NCBI RefSeq assembly: GCF_900119825.1
Contig: NZ_FPKR01000004.1
Coordinates: 1-64,000, forward strand
Direction of reading: 5' to 3'
Source of the DNA: Chitinimonas taiwanensis DSM 18899
GTDB taxonomy: Bacteria > Pseudomonadota > Gammaproteobacteria > Burkholderiales > Chitinimonadaceae
Length of the DNA stretch: 64,000 bases
This document shows, piece after piece, positions 40,018-47,738 of the stretch; within the stretch, counting starts at the first letter, position 1, and every line of letters begins with the position of its first letter. The translations under genes were made by a program, and so were the position numbers. The notes beneath the pieces were generated by a model. It did no database searches and had not been told where the DNA came from. It saw only the letters and a program-made list of their open reading frames with translations.

Positions 40018-40377
40018 CTAGGCGGCCGCCCAGGTTTGGCTGCGCTCCTGCTGCAGCACCTGGGCCGCATTCAGGCTGCGAATCGGGATGCGCGTATCGC
40101 TGGGAATCGCGCCCTGCAGCTGCAGGGCGAGGTAGCGCATGCAGCTGACGCGCAGGAAGGAGGTGAAATTGCTGACATCCCCGCCTTCCGCCAGCAGCTC
40201 GTCATACAGGCGGGTGATCAGCTGGCCCACGCTCAATCCGTCACGCCGGCCGATCTCCTCCAGTGCCTGCCAGAACACATTTTCCAGCCGCAGCGAGGTG
40301 GACAGGCCGTGCAGGCGCAAGGAGCGCGCCCGGCACTGGTAGAGCTGCGGGTCGGCGTGGATGAAGATCTGGCACAT
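40018..40377 (-). CDS. ribbon-helix-helix domain protein
   Basis: The 119-aa protein contains a ribbon-helix-helix-like core near residues 20-65: STSLRLENVFWQALEEIG, then the helix pair IGRRDGLSVGQLITRLYDEL. Such domains usually bind DNA as dimers. It lacks a toxin neighbour, so it is not an obvious antitoxin. The N-terminal MCQIFIHADPQLYQ and the C-terminal 30 residues have no clear domain. The start codon ATG 40377 is preceded by GGGAGCCCGCC. A terminator for the upstream DJ-1 gene separates the two. Confidence 0.75.
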   Translation of the reverse strand: MCQIFIHADPQLYQCRARSLRLHGLSTSLRLENVFWQALEEIGRRDGLSVGQLITRLYDELLAEGGDVSNFTSFLRVSCMRYLALQLQGAIPSDTRIPIRSLNAAQVLQQERSQTWAAA

Positions 40378-40397
40378 GGCGGGCTCCCAGCAATGGC

Positions 40398-40423
40398 AAA
40401 AGGCGGGCACATGGCCCGCCTTT
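40398..40423 (-). terminator. terminator after DJ-1/PfpI gene
   Basis: Arms AAAGGCGGGC and GCCCGCCTTT (minus strand order reversed) are followed by TTTTGCC, 20 bases after the DJ-1 gene stop. Confidence 0.85.
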
Positions 40424-40442
40424 ATCTTAGAAGCCCATCCGT

Positions 40443-41021
40443 CTAAAGCGAGACGCGCGCACCCAGCACGGCTACGAACTGGGCAATCCAGGCCGGGTGG
40501 GCCGGCCAGGCGGGCGCGGTAACCAGCTTGCCATCGGTGTAGGCGGCATCGATGGCAATCTCCGCATAGCGGCCATGGGCCAGTTCCACCTCGGGCCGGC
40601 AGGCCGGGTAGGCCGAGCAGGTGCGGCCTTCCAGCACCTTGGCGGCGGCCAGCAGCTGCGCACCGTGGCAAATGGCGGCCACCGGCTTATCGGCCTGGAA
40701 GAAGTGCTGCACGATGGCGATCACCTGCGCATCCAGGCGCAGATACTCGGGTGCCCGGCCGCCGGGAATGATCAGGCCGGCATAGTCCTCGGCGCGAACC
40801 TGATCGAAGCTCGCATTCAGGGCAAAGTTGTGGCCGCGCTTTTCCGAATACGTCTGATCGCCTTCGAAATCATGGATCGCCGTGGCCACGGTCTGGCCCT
40901 TCTGCTTGCCCGGACAGACCGCGTGCACGGTATAGCCGAAGGCCTGCAGGGCCTGGAAGGGCACCATGATCTCGTAGTCCTCAACGAAATCACCGGCCAA
41001 CAGTAATAGCTGCTTGCTCAT
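40443..41021 (-). CDS. DJ-1/PfpI family protein
   Basis: The 192-aa protein has the DJ-1/PfpI fold, with [17 protein letters not shown] at the N-terminus, [13 protein letters not shown], and the nucleophile elbow AICHGAQLL with Cys118-His119. The family includes glyoxalases, deglycase-like enzymes, chaperones and proteases; the exact role here is unknown. GAGGAG fits ATG 41021 better than the ATG one codon earlier (41024). It lies downstream of hemH, beyond that gene's terminator. Confidence 0.87.
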   Translation of the reverse strand: MSKQLLLLAGDFVEDYEIMVPFQALQAFGYTVHAVCPGKQKGQTVATAIHDFEGDQTYSEKRGHNFALNASFDQVRAEDYAGLIIPGGRAPEYLRLDAQVIAIVQHFFQADKPVAAICHGAQLLAAAKVLEGRTCSAYPACRPEVELAHGRYAEIAIDAAYTDGKLVTAPAWPAHPAWIAQFVAVLGARVSL

Positions 41022-41124
41022 CATGGGTCTCCTCGTGGTGCATGCCGGCGATGGCCGGTGCGAGGTCCATTGTTCGCGCTGCGCGGGCGGGCGGGGTGGT
41101 ATGGGATTACCGCAGCGCCCATAA

Positions 41125-41152
41125 AAATGGCCGCCTTTTGGGCGGCCTTGGG
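41125..41152 (-). terminator. hemH terminator
   Basis: Read on the minus strand, AAGGCCGCC-CAAAA-GGCGGCC is followed by ATTTTTATGG, about 20 bases after the hemH stop. Confidence 0.87.
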
Positions 41153-41170
41153 CAAGCAGGGAATGGGGTA

Positions 41171-42259
41171 CTACTGCTTGGCGCCCAGCACTTCGGCGCG
41201 TGCCAGGCGGGCACGGCCACTGGCGCTGTCCTCTGGCGTCAGCGTCCAGCCGCTCAGATGGGGGGCCACAATCTGCGCTAGCGCACGAATCCAGTCCGGC
41301 TCGGCATTCAGGGCCGGGATATAGCGATAATCCTTGCCACCCGCGGCCAGGAAGTCGGCCTTGCCCTCCATGGCAATTTCCTCCAGCGTTTCCAGGCAGT
41401 CGGCCACAAAGCCTGGGCAGATCACATCCAGCCGCGCGGTCTGCTTCTTGCCCAGCGCATGCAGGAGGTCGCTGGTATAGGGTTTCAGCCATTCTGCTTT
41501 GCCAAAGCGGGACTGGAAGCCGACCGAGTACTGACCGGGCTGCAGGCCCAGACGCTCGGCCAGCAGGCGGCCTGTCTTGTGGCATTCGCAGTGATAGGGG
41601 TCACCCTTGTCGAGCGAGAAACGCGGCACGCCGTGGAAACTCATCAGCAGGTGATCGCCGCGCCCCTGATTGGCCCAATGGCGCTCCACCCGCTGAGCCA
41701 GGGTCTCGATATAGGCCGGCGCATCATGGAAATGCTTGATAAAGCGGATCTCTGGTGGATTGCGCAGTGACTTGATTGCATCGGCCACCGCATCCATGGC
41801 GCTGCCACTGCTGCTGGCCGCGTACTGCGGGTAGAGCGGCATGACCAGCACGCGGTCACAACCGGCCGCCTTCAGTGCCATCAGCTTGTCGGCCACATTG
41901 GGCTGGCCGTAGCGCATCGCCCATTCCACCATCACGGGCTGGCCCTGATCGCCCAGATAGCCCTGCAGCAGCTTGGCCTGCTGGCGCGTGTAGATGGCCA
42001 GCGGCGAGCCATCGCGCGTCCACACGGTCGCGTACTTGGCCGCCGACTTTTTCGGCCGGGTATTCAGGATGATGCCATTCAGAATCAGCCACCATATCGC
42101 GCGCGGAATCTCCACCACGCGCGGGTCGGACAGGAACTGCTTCAGATACGGCCGCAAGGCCGCCGCCGTCGGTGCCTCGGGCGTGCCCAGGTTGATCAGC
42201 AAGATACCAACACGGCGCGGCTGGTCGTGACGAAAAGCAGGTTCGGTCTGATAGGCCAT
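41171..42259 (-). CDS. hemH: ferrochelatase
   Basis: The enzyme inserts Fe2+ into protoporphyrin IX, the last step of haem synthesis. The 362-aa protein shows [20 protein letters not shown], the [14 protein letters not shown] segment, the active-site LMSFHGVP, and [16 protein letters not shown]. No good ribosome-binding site precedes any candidate start; I chose [14 protein letters not shown], and an ATG at 42295 would add 12 residues. It is the last ordinary gene before the RHS array. Confidence 0.94.
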   Translation of the reverse strand: MAYQTEPAFRHDQPRRVGILLINLGTPEAPTAAALRPYLKQFLSDPRVVEIPRAIWWLILNGIILNTRPKKSAAKYATVWTRDGSPLAIYTRQQAKLLQGYLGDQGQPVMVEWAMRYGQPNVADKLMALKAAGCDRVLVMPLYPQYAASSSGSAMDAVADAIKSLRNPPEIRFIKHFHDAPAYIETLAQRVERHWANQGRGDHLLMSFHGVPRFSLDKGDPYHCECHKTGRLLAERLGLQPGQYSVGFQSRFGKAEWLKPYTSDLLHALGKKQTARLDVICPGFVADCLETLEEIAMEGKADFLAAGGKDYRYIPALNAEPDWIRALAQIVAPHLSGWTLTPEDSASGRARLARAEVLGAKQ

Positions 42260-42549
42260 GGCGGGAAAAGAGGAGGGCTGCCGGAAAGGCTGCATGATAG
42301 CCCGCTTGCGTGGATGGGGGCGGCTTGTAGAGCGGGTGTGGTGCCTGCTCCGGAAGGCGGCCCGCAATCAGCTGATGTGTCTTGGGCGAGTTGAATGGCC
42401 AGCGTGCGGAAGCTCTTGACTGGCGTGGATAGGTCACTAGATTCGTAAAATAGATCTGGAGCCACAGATAGAAGGAGGCCGGTGTGGATTGCTCCTACAC
42501 CGGCTTTGGTTTGCCTACTTCAGCGTACCACCAGGATGCAATTGACCAC
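42260..42549. other. intergenic region between hemH and the RHS array
   Basis: About 290 bp with no convincing gene. It holds the hemH promoter and, at 42479-42506, an inverted repeat GCCGGTGT/ACACCGGC around an 11-base loop that could terminate minus-strand transcription from the array. The T-run on that side is weak. Confidence 0.5.
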
Positions 42550-42798
42550 TTACTTGTGGGTGCTTATTTTTAGGAAAAAAATAAGCGCTAGGTAGTAGTA
42601 AGTTGCATTAACCAATGTGGATAGGAGAAATGAGCCTACATCACTTGGTACTAAATTAAAAAATTCTGCATAGAACCCCGGCGCAACCAGAGCAACTAGC
42701 ACAAGCGATGCTGATGAATGCACAATCCCAAAACCAAGCACTTCTGTGACATAGGTCATCAATAGAGCCACTATCAATACCCATAGACAGCGCTTCAT
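42550..42798 (-). CDS. small membrane protein, candidate immunity gene of RHS cassette D
   Basis: The 82-aa protein is almost wholly hydrophobic, with about three membrane segments (LWVLIVALLMTYV, SLVLVALVAPGFYAEFF, YYYLALIFFL). I know no family for it. Its ATG overlaps the stop of the RHS tip D in an ATGA arrangement, so the two are translationally coupled. That position and the small size suggest an immunity role against the tip, which is inference. An in-frame ATG three codons upstream is possible. Base composition is AT-richer than the flanking core genes. Confidence 0.65.
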   Translation of the reverse strand: MKRCLWVLIVALLMTYVTEVLGFGIVHSSASLVLVALVAPGFYAEFFNLVPSDVGSFLLSTLVNATYYYLALIFFLKISTHK

Positions 42799-43244
42799 TG
42801 CCCACATCCACAGCTACTTAGATTCCCACCTAGTACCTCTTGCATAACCTTCAAAGTCCGTTTGGTATGAAATGTATTAATCCCTCCCGCCAACCCAATC
42901 GGGTCGGACTGCACATACCGCCCCATTGTCGGATCATAGTCGCGGAAGTAGTTGTAGTGGTGACCTGTTTCCTTGTCGAAGTACTGCCCTGGGAAGCGCA
43001 GGTTGAAGGTGTAGGCGGCGCCGCTGTCTTCGGGGTCTTCATTGGCCGGGGTGGCGCCAAATGGCTCGCCCTGCCAGGCCCAGACCGGGTGCTTGAGTGC
43101 ATCGCTCACCAGGCGGGGTGTGCCCAGATGGTCGGTGTGGATATAGCGGATATCGCTGCCCAGATCGACCAGTGCCACCAGCAGATTACCCAGATACAGG
43201 TATTCGCGCTTCACGGCCCCCGTCGGGTCAGTTTCGGCGTACCG
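42795..43244 (-). pseudogene. orphan RHS C-terminal fragment D (5'-truncated, very short tip)
   Basis: The reading frame begins in the RHS core after an in-frame TGA at 43245-43247 and runs through [49 protein letters not shown], and [13 protein letters not shown]. After this conserved end only about 25 residues of tip follow, ending in SSCGCGQ. The G-run at the core/tip junction is interrupted (GGGAGGG), so the frame is intact. There is no ATG start; only a GTG at VKREY is available. The tip is too short for a usual toxin and may be a remnant. Confidence 0.8.
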
Positions 43245-43357
43245 TCAGATCGCCAGATGAACGAAGGGCCGCGGCAAGCGGCCCTTCTCACTTCAACAGC
43301 TACCCGCGCAGCAGGTGGGGAGCAGGTTCGCTCGATCGACTTGCGTCAACTGCCGAC

Positions 43358-43828
43358 TTAGTCAAGTTGCGAGAGAAGTCTTTGGGGAAGCATCTGTCGC
43401 ACAGCACGGATCGTTGCATTGGCGTCCCCAAACAGTGTGGTGTTGAGCTCAATCTTCAAACCGTCCTCACCAACGAAGTAGTAGGAGTGGCGTGCGAACG
43501 AAACGCGTTGGACCTGCTTCCAGCGAAGGTGCCTACGCTTTACAAGCCCACCGCGAAGCGACACGAAGGACTGCCCAACGCCTTTGCTGTTCATGTCGAT
43601 AGAGCAAAGGGAGTAAAGGCGAGTGAAGAGCCACACAAAGGAAACCGTTACAGCGGTGCAAATCACTAAAGCAACGAACAGGCTTCCGTCCGGCAACTGG
43701 GCTTGCCTCAACAGAGCCCAGATCGTCACTGCAATCGGCAGCAAGCACACCGTATACATGGTGATTCTGATCCATGGGCTTACGTACAGGTGAGCGGAAT
43801 CATCGTGATTGGGAGGGGGGGCGTTCAT
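43358..43828 (-). CDS. two-helix membrane protein, candidate immunity gene of RHS cassette C
   Basis: The 156-aa protein has two membrane helices (about 23-42 and 50-72) and then a soluble C-terminal part of about 80 residues with alternating strands (SFVSLRGGLVKRRHLRW, YYFVGEDGLKIELNTT) that recalls small PH-like bacterial domains. No family is certain. Its ATG overlaps the stop of tip C by 4 bases (ATGA), giving tight coupling, so I infer an immunity role. A GC inverted repeat at 43263-43287 lies beyond its end. Confidence 0.7.
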   Translation of the reverse strand: MNAPPPNHDDSAHLYVSPWIRITMYTVCLLPIAVTIWALLRQAQLPDGSLFVALVICTAVTVSFVWLFTRLYSLCSIDMNSKGVGQSFVSLRGGLVKRRHLRWKQVQRVSFARHSYYFVGEDGLKIELNTTLFGDANATIRAVRQMLPQRLLSQLD

Positions 43829-44753
43829 TTAGCCATGCACTCGCATATGTCTGTCACTGGTGCGTTACCTGCGGCACCACCAAGGTTGCGGAGCAAACTA
43901 CTTACGCCGGTGTTAAGCCTGACGTTTGCAGCATTGTTGCTTGCGTCGACCATTTCACCCGAGGCCTTAGTTCCACTGTATGGCCACGGCGAAGCGCGAC
44001 CTACTGCACCGCCCAGGGCGCCACCGACAACCCCGGTACCAAAGTTGATAGCAGCACCGGACCAGGTCATTCCCTCACCTTTGATCGCGGAACCCGCTGC
44101 GTACTGACCGACATTGGACAAGCCGCCCCATGCAGTAGCGCCGAGTGCGCCACCCGGCACAAATGGCGCCGCTGCCCCAGCAAAAAATCCCCCACCAGTG
44201 GCAACTGCTAGATCAGTCCAACTGAATGGCTTGCACTTGCTGACTGCCATCTGGCCGATAATGTTACCAATAGCGCCTGCGCCAATCAGACCCGTTATGA
44301 CGGGAAGCGGGATGCGACCATCGGGGTCCGTATAACTTAGCGGATTCCCGCCGACATATGCGTAGGTGTTAATCCCCCCCCTGCCAAGCCAATCGGATCG
44401 GACTGCATATACCGCCCCACCGCCGGATCATAGTCGCGGAAGTAGTTGTAGTGGTGGCCAGTTTCCTTGTCGAAGTACTGCCCTGGGAAGCGCAGGTTGA
44501 AGGTGTAGGCGGCGCCGCTGTCTTCGGGGTCTTCATTGGCCGGTGTGGCGCCAAATGGCTCGCCCTGCCAGGCCCAAACCGGGTGCTTGAGTGCATCGCT
44601 CACCAGGCGGGGTGTGCCCAGATGGTCGGTGTGGATATAGCGGATATCGCTGCCCAGATCGACCAGTGCCACCGGCAGATTACCCAGATACAGGTACTCG
44701 CGCTTCACCGCACCGTTTGCGTCGGTTTCGGCGATCAGGCGACCCCACTGGGT
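43825..44753 (-). pseudogene. orphan RHS C-terminal fragment C, frameshifted at an 8-G run
   Basis: The first part (44753 to 44382) is RHS core, nearly identical to the other cassettes, and ends in [10 protein letters not shown]. The 8-G run at 44374-44381 then shifts the frame, so the core frame ends within about 12 residues. The expected continuation [19 protein letters not shown] is in another frame and runs open to 43825 as a Gly/Ala-rich tip of about 170 residues (GGGFFAGAAAPFVPGGALG and similar) ending ICECMAK. Six Gs at this point would restore the frame. A TGA precedes the core fragment, and no ATG start exists. Confidence 0.8.
44374..44381 (-). other. 8-G homopolymer at the RHS core/tip junction (cassette C)
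   Basis: A pure run of eight G (minus strand) after GCA separates the core frame from the tip frame. Six would be in frame. It is a slippage-prone site. Confidence 0.85.
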
Positions 44754-44837
44754 TCATACCACGGCGCCCGGACCCAGACATGTGGCGCGATTCAGCCTTT
44801 GGCTTCATGGCGCCCTACAAGTGCGGGGTACGGCCGT
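44754..44837 (-). repeat. 84-bp REP-like repeat, copy 2 (upstream of cassette C)
   Basis: The 84 bp match copy 1 at 46169-46252 with 2 differences. On the minus strand it contains GTAGGGCGCCATGAAGCC followed by a partly complementary GGCT...GCGCC arm, a GTAG-headed palindrome of the kind seen in REP sequences. It ends exactly where RHS homology starts. Confidence 0.7.
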
Positions 44838-44850
44838 GTAGGAAGGTTGT

Positions 44851-44877
44851 AAAAAGGCCGAGTCAGTGCCCCGGCCT
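44851..44877 (-). terminator. terminator after candidate immunity gene B
   Basis: Minus-strand arms AGGCCG and CGGCCT are followed by TTTTTAC, immediately after the candidate immunity gene B stop. Confidence 0.65.
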
Positions 44878-44883
44878 GTCCGG

Positions 44884-45303
44884 CTATGTGTTGCCTAGCC
44901 TCTCCCGGAGTAACGGCCATGCATCTTCAAGATATTTACGGGCATCTGCGTTATCTGCCGATGCCTGCTGTAACAACCATTCGATAGACGCGTTATGGGC
45001 TGTGGTTTTGGCAGCGAGCGCCTGAGTAATCAACCCTAATGCGGCGTTGTAACTGTCATTGCCTTGAGAGTGTTCACCGTCCGAGGGGACCTGCCAATCC
45101 CTAAATGCTTGTTTGTGCCAACGCCCCAAGATGTTCAGAACAGTGCCACCAATCCGGTGCGCTGCACTCTCTGGATCAAGCGCCTTCAGCTCATCTAACG
45201 GCATGTCAATAATTAATCTCGACTCATCCCCTGGCCTCTCAACCTTGGCAATGCAAAGCTCAAGCTCTTGATTCAAATGAATCTCTAATCGCGGCACATT
45301 CAT
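44884..45303 (-). CDS. soluble protein, candidate immunity gene of RHS cassette B
   Basis: The 139-aa protein is soluble and acidic, with an N-terminal strand-rich part (PRLEIHLNQELELCIAKVE) and a helical C-terminal half. I do not recognise a family. It starts 6 bases after the stop of RHS tip B and ends just before a terminator, so it is the last gene of cassette B. The immunity role is inferred from that position only. Confidence 0.65.
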   Translation of the reverse strand: MNVPRLEIHLNQELELCIAKVERPGDESRLIIDMPLDELKALDPESAAHRIGGTVLNILGRWHKQAFRDWQVPSDGEHSQGNDSYNAALGLITQALAAKTTAHNASIEWLLQQASADNADARKYLEDAWPLLRERLGNT

Positions 45304-45309
45304 CGTTGT

Positions 45310-46168
45310 CTACTTTCCATCGCACTGTCTCATACACTGACCAAGGAATTCGCCAGCGCGGGTCATGCATGCTTGATAACCCTTATTGCCCCAGAACGCC
45401 TTTGCAACACCGCACTCCACCGCGTCACGCTCATATTGAGAAACACAAGACTTCTTGCACTCTTCACGGGGCGTATCGCTGCTACATACCAGATTGCCTA
45501 GCTTGTTACCCAAGTAGCTGCCAGCCGCTGCACCCAATGCACCACCTGCCGTGCTACCGCTGGAAGCACCAGCTGCACCGCAGCCAACAGTTCCCACGCC
45601 AGGTGCAACGAAGGTACAAGCTGCACCGGCACCAACTCCACCAGCTACACCGCCTGCGCCATATCCAGCCGCACCACCACATGCTGCGCCACCAACCGTC
45701 CAGGCAGTCACGCACGCATTATTAGGGGCCAAGCCAAGGGGGTCAGAGTAACTTAACGGGTTGCCACCCACATACGCATAGGTATTAATCCCCCCCCGCC
45801 AAGCCAATCGGATCGGACTGCACATACCGCCCCACTGCTGGATCATAGTCGCGGAAGTAGTTGTAGTGGTGGCCAGTTTCCTTGTCGAAGTACTGCCCTG
45901 GGAAGCGCAGGTTGAAGGTGTAGGCGGCGCCGCTGTCTTCGGGGTCTTCATTGGCCTGGGTGGCGCCAAATGGCTCGCCCTGCCAAGCCCAGACCGGGTG
46001 CTTGAGCGCATCGCTCACCAGGCGGGGTGTGCCGAGATGGTCGGTGTGGATATAGCGGATATCGCTGCCCAGATCGACCAGTGCCACCGGCAGATTACCC
46101 AGATGCAGGTACTCGCGCTTCACCGCACCGTTTGCGTCGGTTTCGGCGATCAGGCGACCCCACTGGGT
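45310..46168 (-). pseudogene. orphan RHS C-terminal fragment B, frameshifted at an 8-G run
   Basis: The core part (46168 to 45798) matches the other cassettes and ends [11 protein letters not shown] followed by a stop, because the 8-G run at 45790-45797 shifts the frame. Seven Gs would continue into [20 protein letters not shown], which is open in the other frame down to 45310. That tip has a long Gly/Ala zipper-like stretch (GGAACGGAAGYGAGGVAGG and onward) and a Cys-rich helical end with regularly spaced cysteines (EECKKSCVSQYERDAVEC ... GQCMRQC). A TGA lies right before the fragment and no ATG start is present. Confidence 0.8.
45790..45797 (-). other. 8-G homopolymer at the RHS core/tip junction (cassette B)
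   Basis: A pure run of eight G (minus strand) in GGCTTGGC-G8-ATTAATACC. Seven would keep the tip in frame. It is at the same place as the run in cassette C. Confidence 0.85.
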
Positions 46169-46252
46169 TCATACCACGGCGCCCGGACCAAGACATGCGG
46201 CGCGATTCAGCCTTTGGCTTCATGGCGCCCTACAAGTGCGGGGTACGGCCGT
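46169..46252 (-). repeat. 84-bp REP-like repeat, copy 1 (upstream of cassette B)
   Basis: Same 84-bp sequence as at 44754-44837 with 2 differences. It abuts the RHS core at the identical base (TGA-ACC-CAG-TGG on the minus strand), so B and C were joined to it by the same event or copied together. Confidence 0.7.
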
Positions 46253-46290
46253 TTGAAGTTATTGGCTAGTTTGGTTGCTCGTGAATAAAC

Positions 46291-46318
46291 AAAGCCGGGT
46301 CGGATGATTCCGAACCGG
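46291..46318 (-). terminator. terminator after candidate immunity gene A
   Basis: Minus-strand hairpin GCCGGTTCGGA-ATCA-TCCGACCCGGC (one mismatch) is followed by TTTGTTTATT. Confidence 0.82.
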
Positions 46319-46353
46319 CAATAGTTTGTAAGTGGAGTGAGCGCTAAGACTAA

Positions 46354-46626
46354 TTAATCATCATGATATGCAGAGTCTGTATGAAGATCATCAGGTAGGC
46401 TTTCCTTGGCTTGCACTTCATTCCTTACCGCTTGAATATCTTCACGATACCCAATCTTATGCACCATAAATCTGCTTAGTGCATAAGCGCCACCGGCTAT
46501 TACGCAAATAAGGGTAGAAATATCTTTCATCCCATAAACAGAAGGGAGACCAAACAAAATACATAAACCAATTAGAAAGATAAAGCCGGAGAATGCTTTA
46601 ACTTTGTTCCAAAAACCTAACGACAT
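46354..46626 (-). CDS. two-helix membrane protein, candidate immunity gene of RHS cassette A
   Basis: The 90-aa protein has two membrane helices (about 11-31, FSGFIFLIGLCILFGL, and 35-53, ISTLICVIAGGAYALSRF) and a polar C-terminal tail rich in acidic residues. No family is recognised. The ATG lies 2 bases after the stop of RHS tip A (TGACGATG), so translation is probably coupled. Its region is clearly AT-richer than the core genome, which fits acquisition together with the tip. The immunity role is inference. Confidence 0.68.
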   Translation of the reverse strand: MSLGFWNKVKAFSGFIFLIGLCILFGLPSVYGMKDISTLICVIAGGAYALSRFMVHKIGYREDIQAVRNEVQAKESLPDDLHTDSAYHDD

Positions 46627-46628
46627 CG

Positions 46629-47657
46629 TCAGAACCTTTTACGTAATAAGTCAAAAATTCTTCGCCAGTCACCATTTGATGCATTGCGTTGACCTGAATG
46701 ATCCCCCCCCCCTGTTCCATTGGGGCTATAGGCGTCCGGGGCTCTGGCTTCTGCTCCTCCACTACATACCATCCAGCAATTCTCACCCGTTACAGGATTT
46801 ACTGTAGGGAAGCTTGTTCCATAACTTGTTGCCGCACCTTTCGTACAGGTTCCAGAAGCTGAATTATCACTTGGACAAGTCATTCGACACTGTCCGTTAC
46901 CTGAGGTGTTAGGAATTATTGGAATCCCCGCATCAGGGTCACCCAGAACGCGCCCAAACTCTTGGCGCATTTGTCGGTCACCCGCTACCCACTCATTGTG
47001 AGATCGGACAGCACGAGGTACTGACCCTTGTGCCCAAACCCCACCACTAGTGCCTGCTAAACCAAATGGGTCTATGTAACTGAGTGGATTGCCCTCAACA
47101 TATGTGTATGTATTAATTCCCCCGGCCAAGCCAATCGGATCAGACTGCACATAGCGGCCGTTCTGCGGATCGTAGTCGCGGAAGTAGTTGTAGTGGTGGC
47201 CAGTTTCCTTGTCGAAGTACTGCCCTGGAAAGCGCAGGTTGAAGGTGTAGGCGGCGCCGCTGTCCTCGGGATCTTCATTGGCCGGTGTGGCGCCAAATGG
47301 CTCGCCCTGCCAGGCCCAGACCGGGTGCTTGAGTGCATCGCTCACCAGGCGGGGTGTGCCCAGATGGTCGGTGTGGATATAGCGGATATCGCTGCCCAGA
47401 TCGACCAGTGCCACCGGCAGATTACCCAGATACAGGTACTCGCGCTTCACCGCACCGTTTGCGTCGGTTTCGGCGATCAGGCGTCCCCACTGGTCATAGT
47501 GGAATAGCGTGGTGGTGCCCTGATAGGTCTTGGCGACCCGCTCACCCAGCATATTCACGGTGAACTGCGCACCGGCCACTTCCACCAGACGACCGCGACT
47601 GTCGTATTGGTAGACCTTGCCGGCCACGCTGCTGCGGCTGCCGCTGGCATCGTATAT
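46629..47657 (-). pseudogene. orphan RHS C-terminal fragment A (5'-truncated, tip in frame)
   Basis: This is the most upstream and longest fragment. After an in-frame TGA at 47658-47660 it reads [79 protein letters not shown], and [21 protein letters not shown] tip of about 140 residues follows, of unknown family, with several cysteines. The first possible start is GTG 47627, without a Shine-Dalgarno sequence. The core/tip G-run is interrupted and in frame, but a 10-G run inside the tip makes its last 24 residues depend on run length. The rest of an rhs gene is missing. Confidence 0.8.
46703..46712 (-). other. 10-G homopolymer inside RHS tip A
   Basis: Ten G on the minus strand after GGAACA. 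With ten the tip ends GDWRRIFDLLRKRF, 2 bases before the candidate immunity gene; with nine it would end VVRFLEQS, 28 bases inside that gene; with eleven it would stop after about 10 residues. Confidence 0.85.
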
Positions 47658-47700
47658 TCAGCGCTAGCAGGATAGGCGCCGGCCCCAGTAGAAAGCTACC

Positions 47701-47727
47701 AGCGGCCAGCTAGTTGTGCTGGCCGCT
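47701..47727 (-). terminator. hairpin after secreted protein gene
   Basis: Perfect arms AGCGGCCAGC and GCTGGCCGCT around a 7-base loop lie 11 bases after the downstream stop. The T-run is poor (GGTAGCTTTC), so it may be an inefficient terminator. Confidence 0.6.
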
Positions 47728-47738
47728 AGGTAATGTGC

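Noticed and set aside
42473-42573. Plus-strand AAGGAGG followed by a GTG and a 29-codon frame next to the RHS array
   Set aside because: The frame is short, has no recognisable sequence, and overlaps an inverted repeat; the Shine-Dalgarno match may be chance.
42840-47507. Plus-strand open frames repeated across the RHS core copies (for example [20 protein letters not shown])
   Set aside because: They occur in every copy only because the core is repeated; they are antisense shadows of conserved RHS sequence.
42550-47660. Possible integron or CRISPR origin of the repeated array
   Set aside because: No integrase, no attC-like 59-base elements and no short regular spacers; the repeats are protein-coding RHS core of about 350 bp plus an 84-bp palindrome in two of four units.
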